From JAYFNU01 sp034933305 (GTDB taxonomy: Bacteria; Bacillota; Clostridia; Oscillospirales; Ruminococcaceae), in the NCBI GenBank assembly GCA_034933305.1, contig JAYFNU010000024.1, positions 62,001 through 126,000 on the forward strand: a DNA stretch of 64,000 nucleotides. Direction: 5' to 3'. The position numbers and the translations under genes were made by a program. Under the pieces are notes generated by a model, which was not told the DNA's origin, searched no databases, and saw nothing but the letters and a program-made list of their open reading frames with translations. Below, in pieces: positions 26,770-34,596 of the stretch (positions are counted from its first letter, which is position 1; each line of letters begins with the position of its first letter).

Positions 26770-27900
26770 ATGTACCAGCTCATCAAAAAAGAAGGCTTCG
26801 CGCGGCGCGGGCATTTTTCGACCGTGCACGGCGATTTTGAAACGCCCGCGTTCATGAACGTCGCGACTGTCGCGGCCATCAAGGGCGGCCTGTCGGCAAA
26901 GGATCTCGAGGACATCGGCTGCCAGGTCATGCTCTCGAACACCTATCATCTGCATCTGCGTCCGGGCGACGAGACCGTCCGCGCGCTGGGCGGCATCCGC
27001 GCGTTCACGACGTGGACCGGCCCCGTGCTCACGGACAGCGGCGGCTTTCAGGTATTTTCCCTTGCGAAGCTGCGCAAGATAGAGGAGGACGGCGCCTATT
27101 TCTCGTCGCATATCGACGGGCGCAAGATCTTCATGGGGCCCGAGGAGAGCATGCAGATCCAGTCGAATCTCGGCAGCACCATCGCCATGGCGCTCGACGA
27201 ATGCATCGAGAACCCATCGCCGCGGGATTACGTCGAGCGCTCCTGCGCGCGCACGGTGCGGTGGCTCGCGCGCTGCAAGGCGGAGATGTCGCGCCTCAAC
27301 GCGCTGCCCGGCACGGTCAATCCGCACCAGCTGCTGTTCGGCATCAACCAGGGCGGCACCTATGCCGATATCCGCATGCAGAACATGCGGGAGATCGCCG
27401 CGCTCGACCTCGACGGCTATGCGATCGGCGGCCTCGCGGTGGGGGAGCCGACCGAGACGATGTACGACATCATCAGCGCCGTGGAGCCCTGCATGCCGGC
27501 GGACAAGATCCGTTACCTCATGGGCGTCGGCACGCCCTCCAACATCATAGAATCGGTCGCGCGCGGCGTCGACCTGTTCGACTGCGTCATGCCCGCGCGC
27601 AACGGCCGCCACGGTCACCTGTTCACCTGGCAGGGCGTGCGCAATCTCAACAACGCGAAATACGAGCTCGACACGCTGCCGATCGACGAAGAATGCGGCT
27701 GCCCCGTCTGCAGGCGCTATTCGCGCGCGTACATCCACCATCTCTTCAAGGCGAACGAGGTCCTCGCGCTGCGTCTGAGCGTCATGCACAATCTGTACTT
27801 CTATAATACGCTGCTGCAGAAGATCCGTGCCTCCCTTGACGACGGGAATTTTGCCGATTTCCGCGCCCGGTACTCGGAAATCCTCGACCGGCGCATATAA
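26770..27900 (+). CDS. tgt: Queuine/preQ1 tRNA-ribosyltransferase
   Basis: 376 residues; exchanges G34 of GUN-anticodon tRNAs for preQ1. TDSGGFQVFSL (first active-site Asp about residue 88), FDCVMPARNGRHGHLF (second, nucleophile Asp about 263) and a zinc site CGCPVCRRYSRAYIHHLF near the C-terminus. Operon partner of queA; AGGAGAACC precedes the ATG. Confidence 0.96.
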   Translation: MYQLIKKEGFARRGHFSTVHGDFETPAFMNVATVAAIKGGLSAKDLEDIGCQVMLSNTYHLHLRPGDETVRALGGIRAFTTWTGPVLTDSGGFQVFSLAKLRKIEEDGAYFSSHIDGRKIFMGPEESMQIQSNLGSTIAMALDECIENPSPRDYVERSCARTVRWLARCKAEMSRLNALPGTVNPHQLLFGINQGGTYADIRMQNMREIAALDLDGYAIGGLAVGEPTETMYDIISAVEPCMPADKIRYLMGVGTPSNIIESVARGVDLFDCVMPARNGRHGHLFTWQGVRNLNNAKYELDTLPIDEECGCPVCRRYSRAYIHHLFKANEVLALRLSVMHNLYFYNTLLQKIRASLDDGNFADFRARYSEILDRRI

Positions 27901-27905
27901 ACCGC

Positions 27906-27935
27906 TTGCCAACCGGCGCGTGCTTGTTGTATAAT
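27906..27935 (+). promoter_or_regulatory. Sigma-A-type promoter for yajC
   Basis: TTGCCA (27906-27911), 18-base spacer, TATAAT (27930-27935), with initiation near 27942 and yajC at 27969. Confidence 0.7.
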
Positions 27936-27968
27936 AATCAATATCAATAATTTGAAAGGTATAAAAAG

Positions 27969-28286
27969 ATGAATCTTTTCTTCCTTGAAACGTCGACCTC
28001 CAGCAGCGGGCTCGGCGGATACAGTTCGATCATCATCATGGTCGGCATGCTCGCGGTCATGTACTTCGTTCTGATCCGTCCGCAAAAGAAGAAAGAGAAA
28101 CAGCTGCAGGAGCTGCGCAACTCGATCGACGTCGGCGACGGCGTCACGACCATCGGCGGCATCGTCGGCCGCGTCATCAGCGTCAAGGACGACACCGTTC
28201 TTGTCGAGACCGGCTCCGACCGCACAAAGCTTCGCTTCTACAAATGGGCGATCCAGGACGTCGAAAAGCTCAAACTCGACGAGTAA
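27969..28286 (+). CDS. yajC: Preprotein translocase subunit YajC
   Basis: 105 residues: one membrane helix (about 19-36) followed by the typical RPQKKKEKQLQE basic stretch and the DGVTTIGGIVGRVISV domain. YajC associates with SecDF-YidC at the Sec translocon. It follows queA-tgt, the usual genomic place, but secD/secF are not adjacent here. Confidence 0.92.
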   Translation: MNLFFLETSTSSSGLGGYSSIIIMVGMLAVMYFVLIRPQKKKEKQLQELRNSIDVGDGVTTIGGIVGRVISVKDDTVLVETGSDRTKLRFYKWAIQDVEKLKLDE

Positions 28287-28301
28287 AACAGAATAGAATA
28301 T

Positions 28302-28346
28302 CTCCCCTGCGAATATTTTTTAGTATGAAAGCAGGGGAGGTTTTTT
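28302..28346 (+). terminator. Terminator-like hairpin whose 3' arm holds the next gene's ribosome site
   Basis: A 9-bp stem (28302-28310 with 28331-28339), 20-base AT-rich loop, then GTTTTTTA. AGGGGAGG in the right arm is also the best Shine-Dalgarno for TTG 28348, so it can terminate yajC transcription or mask translation of the next gene. Confidence 0.7.
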
Positions 28347-28347
28347 A

Positions 28348-28776
28348 TTGAAAAAGAAAAGTGTATCGCTTGGCAAACCGGAAAAGTCCGCCGCGCGGCG
28401 CTTCGCGGAAAGCGCCGCCGTGTCGGGGGGATTCGCCGCGCTGCTGACGGCGGTGTTCCTGTGCGCCGGGGCGGCGCTTCTCACGAGGGCCGATATGGCG
28501 CACACGCTGTTCACGCCGCTGACGACGGCGCTCGCGGCGCTCGCGACGCTTCTCTGCGCCTACGCCGCGTCGGCGACCGGTCGCACCTCCGGCGCCCTCT
28601 CCGGCGCCGTATGCGGCGCGGTCGTTTTTCTCGTTCTGCTGGGCGCCGCGCTGCTCGGCGGCTGCGGCGCGCTCACCCGGCAGGCGCTCGTCAAGCTCGC
28701 GGCATTGCTGTGCGCAGGCACCCTCGGTTCGCTGTCCGGCGCGCGAAAAAAACAAAAGAGCAAAATAAAAATATAA
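28348..28776 (+). CDS. TIGR04086-type small membrane protein
   Basis: 142 residues with four predicted membrane helices (about 24-46, 53-71, 77-101, 112-130) and basic ends. Size, topology and location directly after yajC fit the TIGR04086 family of Clostridia, whose function is unknown. In many Clostridia the SCIFF peptide gene follows; here proC follows with 26 bases between, leaving no room for it. Start is TTG 28348, with AGGGGAGG upstream. Confidence 0.7.
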   Translation: MKKKSVSLGKPEKSAARRFAESAAVSGGFAALLTAVFLCAGAALLTRADMAHTLFTPLTTALAALATLLCAYAASATGRTSGALSGAVCGAVVFLVLLGAALLGGCGALTRQALVKLAALLCAGTLGSLSGARKKQKSKIKI

Positions 28777-28802
28777 GGATCGCCCAAAAAGGAAGCGCAA
28801 AA

Positions 28803-29603
28803 ATGAAGATCGGTTTTATCGGTTTCGGCAATATGGCCTCGGCTATCGCAGACGGCATGCTGCGCGGCGGCATCGTCCCCGCGAACGACATCGTCGCCTA
28901 TAATCCCCACCGCGAAAAGATCGACGCCTTCGGCCGCGGCATCGCCGCCGCCGAAACCGCCGCGCAGGCGGCCGCGCAGGCGAAGTATCTCTTCCTGTGC
29001 GTCAAGCCGCAGATGCTCGATGAGGCGGTGCCGTCGTTCCGGGACGCCCTGCGGCCCGACGCCGTCATCGTCTCGATCCTCGCGGGCAAGACGGCCGCGC
29101 AGATCAAGGAATCGCTGCGCACGGACCGCCCCGTCGTCCGCGTCATGCCCAACACGCCGCTGATGCTCGGCAAGGGCTGCAGCGCCCTCGCGCGTCCCGC
29201 GGACGTGAGCGTAGAGGATTTCGATTTCATCCGCCGCGTTTTTTCGGCGTCCGGCTATGCGTTCGAGACAACGGAATCGCTCATCAACGAGATCATCCCC
29301 GTCAACGGCAGCAGTCCGGCGGCGATCTATTATTTTGCGAAGCTGTTTGCCGACAGCGCCCGGAAGATGGGCGTCGACTTCGATCTTGCGCTGCGGGCCT
29401 TCGCCTACACGCTCATCGGCAGCGCCGCCATGATCCTCGACAGCGGCAAGGACATCGACACGCTCATTCAGATGGTCTGCTCGAAGGGCGGCACGACGCT
29501 CGCCATGCTCGACGCCTTGGACGCCAACGGATTCCCGGACGCGGTTGAAAAGGGGATCGACGCCTGCGTCAGGCGCGCCTACGAGCTCGGCGATAAAAAG
29601 TGA
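28803..29603 (+). CDS. proC: Pyrroline-5-carboxylate reductase
   Basis: 266 residues; last step of proline synthesis (NADPH). N-terminal Rossmann motif GFIGFGNMASAI, VKPQ (about 63), RVMPNTP (about 115-121), and the C-terminal dimerization domain with GSSPAAIYYF and KGGTT. AAGGAAG lies about 8 bases upstream of ATG 28803. Confidence 0.95.
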   Translation: MKIGFIGFGNMASAIADGMLRGGIVPANDIVAYNPHREKIDAFGRGIAAAETAAQAAAQAKYLFLCVKPQMLDEAVPSFRDALRPDAVIVSILAGKTAAQIKESLRTDRPVVRVMPNTPLMLGKGCSALARPADVSVEDFDFIRRVFSASGYAFETTESLINEIIPVNGSSPAAIYYFAKLFADSARKMGVDFDLALRAFAYTLIGSAAMILDSGKDIDTLIQMVCSKGGTTLAMLDALDANGFPDAVEKGIDACVRRAYELGDKK

Positions 29604-29658
29604 TATTCCGCGCTTTCGCTGCGTAGTATTTATTAAAAAGCAGCGAGGCAGGGAAGTC

Positions 29659-30309
29659 ATGAGGACAAAGAACGATCCGATCGTCGCGCGGTTCCACACG
29701 TCGCAAAGCCGCGTGCTGATCCCCCAAAAAGAGCGCCGCAACAGGTCTTTCGGCCTGTGCTGCGCTCTGTTTGTCTGCGCTGCGGCAGCGGGCGCGCTGC
29801 TTGCCGGCGCGCGTGCGGACACACTGCTGCTTGAATATATCGGCTATCTCGTCAAGACCTCGCTGCAGGACAGCGCCGGCGGCGGTTTTCTGCGCGTCTT
29901 TATACAGTCGCTCATCGGCGCGGGGGCGCTGCTCGGATTGTTCTACATCTTTTCGCTGTGCGCGCTCGGCATCCCGCTGCTGCTCGCGCTCCTCGCGCTG
30001 TGCGGCGTCGGCATCGGCCTGACCTGCGGCTACGTCTACGTCCTGTTCGGGCTCCGGGGCGCGCTCGTCAATCTGCTGGTCCTGCTGCCGTGCGACATTC
30101 TGCTGGCGCTTGCCTACGTCGCGAGCGCCTGCGCGGGCATCCCCTGCGCCGCCGCGGCCTACGCCGTTTTCATGAAGGAGGGCGCCGGAAACGTCGCGCC
30201 CGCCGTCCGCCAGCTCAGCCGAAGGATCTCCTCCTCATTGCTGCTCATCGTCGCCGCCGCGCTCGTCAGAGCCCTTTGTTTCCTTATTTTCAGGGGATTT
30301 TTCAGCTGA
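29659..30309 (+). CDS. spoIIM: Stage II sporulation protein M-like membrane protein
   Basis: 216 residues: soluble N-terminus, then five predicted membrane helices. The central FIQSLIGAGALLGLFYIF, GIPLLLALLALCGVGIGLTCG and LFGLRGALVNLLVLLPCDIL segments resemble the SpoIIM/DUF95 pattern. SpoIIM works with SpoIIP and SpoIID in septal peptidoglycan hydrolysis during engulfment. Neighbourhood with a xerD-like gene also fits Clostridia. Its last 75 bases overlap, antisense, the 3' end of that gene. GGCAGGGAAG precedes the ATG. Confidence 0.7.
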   Translation: MRTKNDPIVARFHTSQSRVLIPQKERRNRSFGLCCALFVCAAAAGALLAGARADTLLLEYIGYLVKTSLQDSAGGGFLRVFIQSLIGAGALLGLFYIFSLCALGIPLLLALLALCGVGIGLTCGYVYVLFGLRGALVNLLVLLPCDILLALAYVASACAGIPCAAAAYAVFMKEGAGNVAPAVRQLSRRISSSLLLIVAAALVRALCFLIFRGFFS

Positions 30310-31299
30310 AAAGTCTTTCGGCTTTACAGCTCTTCTCCGGACATTTGACAGCGGAGATGAGGACGCGGCGTTGCGCAGTTTGTCATCGCTGACGTGCGTA
30401 TAGATCTCGGTGGTCGACACATGCGCGTGGCCGAGGATCTCCTTGATGGCGAGAATGTCGACGTTGCCGTGGCGGTACATGAGCGTCGCGGCGGTGTGGC
30501 GCAGTTTGTGCGCGGAATAGCCGCGTCCGGCGAGACCGGCCTTCGCGAGGTATTCGTCCACGATCTGCTCGACGCGCCGGCCCGTAAGACGGCTGCCCGT
30601 GCGCGACAGGAACAGCGCCTTTTCGTCCTTGTTCTTATAATCGCGCGCGTTGCGCGCCGAAATGCAGTTCTTGATCGCCGCCCTGCAGGCGTCGTTGAGA
30701 TAAACGATTCTTTCCTTGTTGCCCTTGCCGACGATGCGCACGGAATCGCCGCGGATGTCGTTCAGATCGATCCCCACGAGCTCTGAAAGACGCATGCCGC
30801 AGTTGAGAAAAAGGGTCAGGATGCAATAATCCCTGGCTTCGAACTCACCGTCGACGCTGTCGAGCAGCTGTATGCTTTCCTCAAGCGACAGAAATTTCGG
30901 TAGGCTTTTGCGGATCGACGGGACCTCGATGTCCTTGACGGGATCCGTCTCCAGCTGGTGCGTCTTGACGGTCAGATACTTGAAATAGGACCGCAGGCTC
31001 GACACCTTGCGCGCGCGCGTATTCGGATTGTTCTCGCGCTCGTCCATCACGAAATGCAGGTATTCATAGACCTCCATCGTCGTGACGGCGCGCACGTCGT
31101 CGATCGTAACGCCGGAGATCTCGATCTCTTCGACGGGCGTGTCGGCTTTGCAGCGGCCCCGATGAAGCTGCAGAAAGCGAAAGAACATGCGCAGATCTAT
31201 GTAGTAGCCGTCGACCGTGCGCGGAGATACGTTTTTGATCGTTTCAAGATAAAACAGGAATTGCGACAGAACGGGCGGACAGTCTGCGTATTTGGCCAT
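30235..31299 (-). CDS. xerD: Tyrosine recombinase, XerC/XerD family
   Basis: 354 residues. SAM-like N-terminal core-binding domain (about 8-115) and catalytic domain with Arg170 (CGMRLSEL), Lys192 (GKGNKER), His264/Arg267 (HKLRHTAAT), His291 (LGHAHVSTT) and nucleophile Tyr300. Xer recombinases resolve chromosome dimers at dif. The family normally ends near residue 310; here a charged 44-residue tail follows, much of it antisense to spoIIM. ATG 31299 has AGAGG 6 bases upstream. A full catalytic set and no element genes nearby favour a housekeeping enzyme. Confidence 0.88.
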   Translation of the reverse strand: MAKYADCPPVLSQFLFYLETIKNVSPRTVDGYYIDLRMFFRFLQLHRGRCKADTPVEEIEISGVTIDDVRAVTTMEVYEYLHFVMDERENNPNTRARKVSSLRSYFKYLTVKTHQLETDPVKDIEVPSIRKSLPKFLSLEESIQLLDSVDGEFEARDYCILTLFLNCGMRLSELVGIDLNDIRGDSVRIVGKGNKERIVYLNDACRAAIKNCISARNARDYKNKDEKALFLSRTGSRLTGRRVEQIVDEYLAKAGLAGRGYSAHKLRHTAATLMYRHGNVDILAIKEILGHAHVSTTEIYTHVSDDKLRNAASSSPLSNVRRRAVKPKDFSAEKSPENKETKGSDERGGDDEQQ

Positions 31300-31512
31300 A
31301 TAAAACCTCTGAACGAACTGATCGTGCGGACAAATAGTATAAACGAATATAAACGGAGCGCCGGGAATATGCGCGCGCGCCGAAGCGGCGAAATGTCCGG
31401 AATAATCCAAAAGAAATGCAGGGATCAAAAAGTCTTCGGAAGCGCGGATCGGCGGACGGCGGCACGGATATGAGAAAGCGCGGGCGCGTAGCCCCTCTTT
31501 TGTCCCCTGAGC

Positions 31513-31536
31513 TTCGCTAAACTTTCATTTAGCGAA
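31513..31536. repeat. Perfect 9-bp inverted repeat with 6-bp centre upstream of xerD
   Basis: TTCGCTAAA (31513-31521) and TTTAGCGAA (31528-31536) flank CTTTCA. Taken as 11-6-11 it spans 31511-31538. There is no T run, so it is not an ordinary terminator. It could be an operator or a recombination site. Confidence 0.85.
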
Positions 31537-31600
31537 ATTGACTGTTTTCAGAATACGCCCTTCCCCCACAAAAGTCAAGCCCCCGCGGCGGCATTCCGGG

Positions 31601-31637
31601 AAAAATAAAATCGCGCGCGGCACAGGGCTGCGCGCGG
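31601..31637 (-). terminator. Terminator after the DUF6873-type gene
   Basis: A GC-rich stem of about 8 bp with one bulge (31612-31622 with 31629-31637) is followed on the minus strand by ATTTTATTTTT. The other side is T-rich too, so it may act both ways. Confidence 0.65.
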
Positions 31638-31647
31638 TTTATTTTAT

Positions 31648-32394
31648 TTATTCTTCGAGCAGCGGCACGGCGCCGCCGATATCCGTGAGCGGCCCGCTGC
31701 CCAGCTCGCATATGTCCGTATTCCATTTGCCGCAGAATGCCGCGATCTGCGCGTAATACGACAGACCCGCGGCCCGTCCGGCAAACGCGAGCGTGCGTCC
31801 GTCCAGCTTGAAGCAGCAGCCCCCGATGAAGCCGCCGGCGTACCCCGGCAGGGCGATCTCCCCCGCGGGCAGCAGCAGGCATTCGCAGCCGATGCCGGCC
31901 AGCGCCTCCCGGATATTCCGATCGGCCGTCATCGCAGCCTGCGCATTGAGCAGCGCCGCCGAGCAGCGCGCATAGCCCTGTTTTACCCTTAAAAAGGAAA
32001 AGTGCCGCTGAAAAAGAAAGTCGCCCACAGGGCCCGACAGCGCCGCTGCGTGCGATAGGGAAGTCCCCTGCCCTATCAGCAGCGCGTTGAGCGCGCAGTC
32101 ATCGGGATAGCGCTTCCCCATCCCCCGCTGCGGTATGACTTCAAACCCGCGCCGCCGCAGCGCCTCGCAGAGCGACGTCTGTTCGCTGTTGACGGCAACG
32201 GCGCCGCCGCCGAGATGCAGGCAGTTGACGTCCGCATGGGACGCGATGGGCTGCGGAAGGTTCGGCGCGTCCCCGACGGGCAGGACTTCGATCCCCCGCC
32301 GCTCGAGCGCGGCGATGACGTCCTTCGCGCGGGCCGATACCAGGGCGAAGCAGACCGCACCCGACGGCAGATTCGGCGTCTTTATAAACCGCAT
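31648..32394 (-). CDS. DUF6873 family (GME-fold-like) protein
   Basis: 248 residues, no membrane segments. Repeating alpha-beta units with HADVNCLHLGGG (about 53-64), KQGYARCSAALLN (about 138-150) and GYAGGFIGGCCF (about 184-195) suggest the five-bladed fold of guanidino-modifying enzymes; Clostridial homologues are grouped as DUF6873. No catalytic assignment can be made. It follows radA by 2 bases, so it is cotranscribed with cwlD-radA. Confidence 0.55.
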   Translation of the reverse strand: MRFIKTPNLPSGAVCFALVSARAKDVIAALERRGIEVLPVGDAPNLPQPIASHADVNCLHLGGGAVAVNSEQTSLCEALRRRGFEVIPQRGMGKRYPDDCALNALLIGQGTSLSHAAALSGPVGDFLFQRHFSFLRVKQGYARCSAALLNAQAAMTADRNIREALAGIGCECLLLPAGEIALPGYAGGFIGGCCFKLDGRTLAFAGRAAGLSYYAQIAAFCGKWNTDICELGSGPLTDIGGAVPLLEE

Positions 32395-32396
32395 CG

Positions 32397-33752
32397 TCAG
32401 CGGCTGAACAGGCGGCCGAGCTCGCGCACGTTTGCGATGCCGATGAGCTCGATCTTGTAATCCGCCGCGTTGAGCTTGTGCAGACTCGCGCGCGGCAGGA
32501 TGCAGTGCTCAAAGCCGAGCCGCTGCGCCTCGCGGATGCGAAGCTCCGGATTCTGGACGGCGCGGACCTCGCCGCCGAGACCGATCTCCCCGAAGGCGAC
32601 CGTCTGCGGGGGCAGCGGCTTGTCCAGCACCGCCGAGGCGAGACTGACCGCAACGGCGAGATCGGCCGCCGGTTCATCGAGGGACAATCCCCCGACGACG
32701 TTCACATAGACGTCGAGACTCGACAGAAAATAGCCAGCACGCTTTTCGAGCACGGCAATGAGCAGATTCGTCCGGTTGTAGTCGAAGCCCGAGGACGTCC
32801 GCCTGGGCGTGCCGAAGCCAGTCTTCGCCGCCAGCGACTGGATCTCGGCGAGGATGGGCCGCGTGCCCTCCATCGCGCAGGTCACGCAGCACCCGGACGC
32901 GTTCTCGTCCCTTCCCTCAAGCATGAGCGCGCTGGGGCTCGCGACGCCGCGCAGGCCCTCCCCCGTCATCTCAAAGATGCCGATCTCGTTCGTCGAGCCA
33001 TAACGGTTCTTGGCCGCGCGCAGAACGCGATACGGCAGATACCGGTCTCCCTCGAAATACAGGACGGTGTCGACGATGTGCTCCATGACCTTCGGGCCGG
33101 CGATCGCGCCGTCCTTATTGACGTGGCCGACGATGAAGACGGGGATGCCGTCCGCCTTCGCAGTGCGCATGAACAGCGAGGCGCACTCGCGCACCTGGGT
33201 CACGCTGCCGGCGGAGGATGCCGCGGCCTCGCAGGTCATCGTCTGTATGGAATCTATGATCAGGATATCGGGCGCGATCTCGTCGAGCGACGCCACGATG
33301 CGCTCGGCGCTCGTATCGTTTGCGATGAGGATGGACGCGGAATCGACGCCGAGGCGCTTTGCCCGCAGCTTGAGCTGATAGACCGACTCCTCGCCGCTCA
33401 CGTAAAGCACTTTCGCCGTCTCGGCGATGCGGCCGCACATCTGCAGCAGCAGGGTCGACTTCCCTGCCCCCGGTTCGCCGCCGAGCAGCACGACGGAGCC
33501 TTTCACGATGCCGCCGCCGAGCACGCGGTCAAGCTCGGGGATCCCCGTCGTATAGCGCTGCGCGTCGTCGTATTCGACGCTTTGCAGCGCGACGGTCTTT
33601 ATCTTTCCCGCCGCCGACGGCGCGGCCGGGGCCCTTTTCTCGACGACCTCCTCCACGAGCGTGTTCCACTCGCCGCAGGAAGCGCACCGGCCGAACCACT
33701 TGTTTGAGGTCGCGCCGCAATTCGTGCATACAAAAACGCTTTTAAGTGCCAT
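32397..33752 (-). CDS. radA: DNA repair protein RadA
   Basis: 451 residues: N-terminal four-Cys zinc finger (CTNCG...CASCGEW), RecA-like ATPase with Walker A GGEPGAGKST (about 94-103), the RadA-specific KNRYGSTNEIG motif (about 252-262) and a C-terminal Lon-like domain. RadA drives branch migration in homologous recombination. ATG 33752 gives the MALKSVFVC N-terminus typical of the family; its start overlaps the cwlD stop by 11 bases. Confidence 0.95.
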   Translation of the reverse strand: MALKSVFVCTNCGATSNKWFGRCASCGEWNTLVEEVVEKRAPAAPSAAGKIKTVALQSVEYDDAQRYTTGIPELDRVLGGGIVKGSVVLLGGEPGAGKSTLLLQMCGRIAETAKVLYVSGEESVYQLKLRAKRLGVDSASILIANDTSAERIVASLDEIAPDILIIDSIQTMTCEAAASSAGSVTQVRECASLFMRTAKADGIPVFIVGHVNKDGAIAGPKVMEHIVDTVLYFEGDRYLPYRVLRAAKNRYGSTNEIGIFEMTGEGLRGVASPSALMLEGRDENASGCCVTCAMEGTRPILAEIQSLAAKTGFGTPRRTSSGFDYNRTNLLIAVLEKRAGYFLSSLDVYVNVVGGLSLDEPAADLAVAVSLASAVLDKPLPPQTVAFGEIGLGGEVRAVQNPELRIREAQRLGFEHCILPRASLHKLNAADYKIELIGIANVRELGRLFSR

Positions 33753-34470
33753 CTTCCGTTTCCTCCGGCGCCCGCAGATAATCAAGATACCCGAGAAATA
33801 TCGCACAGGCAAGCTTCCGGCGATAGCCCTCGTCCTTGAGGAGCGCCAATTCTTCGCGATTTGTCATAAAGCCGCATTCGACGAGCACCGTCGGTGCGTG
33901 CGTGTGCGTGAGGATATAGATGCTGTCCGTCCCTTTTTTCAGCGGGCGGACGTTCTCCGGCTGCAGCCGCGCGGTGACGCTGTCCATCAGCGCACCGGCG
34001 AGGCGCGGGCTTCGCGCGTCGAGCGTGCCGTAGAACATCTGCGTGCCGTGCTGCGCCGTGTCCGCATACGAGTTCTGATGGATGCTGATGAGCACGGCAT
34101 CCGAAAACGATTCCGCCAGCGCCGCGCGGTTGTGCGTGTCGGTCCGCTTGCGCGCGGCCGTGCCGGCGGCGTCTGCATCGGCCATCGTTCTGTCGCCGCT
34201 GCGCGTCAGGACGACGGCGAAGCCGTTCGCCCGGAAAAGGTCGTACAGCTGCAGCGTGACGGCGAGATTGATGCCCTTCTCCTCGGTGCCGTCCGCCGCG
34301 ACCGCGCCCGGGTCGAAGTCGCCGTGTCCTGCGTCCAGCACGATCACCGTCTCATCGTAATACGGCTTTTCTGCGGCGACCTCGCGCGCATATCCGCCGC
34401 TCACGCGCGCAAACAGCGCGCAGAGAAGAAGGATCGCCGCCGTCCGCAGAACCGTTCCCCGTCTTTTCAA
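33742..34470 (-). CDS. cwlD: N-acetylmuramoyl-L-alanine amidase CwlD
   Basis: 242 residues: an N-terminal signal/anchor helix (about 8-28) and an amidase_3 domain with the zinc ligands in LDAGHG, TEEKGIN and SIHQNSY, and the catalytic Glu in VLVECGFMTN. CwlD removes stem peptides in making muramic lactam of the spore cortex, which later germination enzymes need. TTG 34470 is chosen: GAGGTGG lies 5 bases upstream and the length fits. Own promoter upstream. Confidence 0.88.
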   Translation of the reverse strand: MKRRGTVLRTAAILLLCALFARVSGGYAREVAAEKPYYDETVIVLDAGHGDFDPGAVAADGTEEKGINLAVTLQLYDLFRANGFAVVLTRSGDRTMADADAAGTAARKRTDTHNRAALAESFSDAVLISIHQNSYADTAQHGTQMFYGTLDARSPRLAGALMDSVTARLQPENVRPLKKGTDSIYILTHTHAPTVLVECGFMTNREELALLKDEGYRRKLACAIFLGYLDYLRAPEETEDGT

Positions 34471-34530
34471 AATAACCACCTCATCAACTTCTATGAAGCG
34501 GCGCGGGCGGTTATGTTCCGGCGTGTTCTG

Positions 34531-34560
34531 ATTATAGCATGTTTTTGCCCCGGGAAACAA
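34531..34560 (-). promoter_or_regulatory. Sigma-A-type promoter for cwlD-radA
   Basis: On the minus strand TTGTTT (34560-34555), 18-base spacer, TATAAT (34536-34531). The -35 overlaps the T run of the pepT terminator. Confidence 0.65.
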
Positions 34561-34582
34561 GAAAGCGCCGCGGCTGCGGCGC
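34550..34582 (-). terminator. Rho-independent terminator after pepT
   Basis: A 7-bp GC stem (34576-34582 with 34565-34571) and loop AGCC, followed on the minus strand by TTTCTTGTTT. Confidence 0.8.
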
Positions 34583-34596
34583 CTTCTTCTGCTGTT

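Larger units (their letters stand above)
31300..31647. other. Non-coding interval between xerD and the DUF6873 gene
   Basis: 348 bases without a credible gene. It holds the xerD leader, an AT-rich inverted repeat (31513-31536) and the terminator of the upstream minus-strand gene (31601-31637). No clear promoter consensus for xerD was found. Confidence 0.6.

Noticed and set aside
28776..28803. SCIFF peptide gene expected after the TIGR04086-type gene
   Set aside because: Only 26 bases lie between the two genes, too few for a Cys-rich peptide, and no radical-SAM maturase follows.
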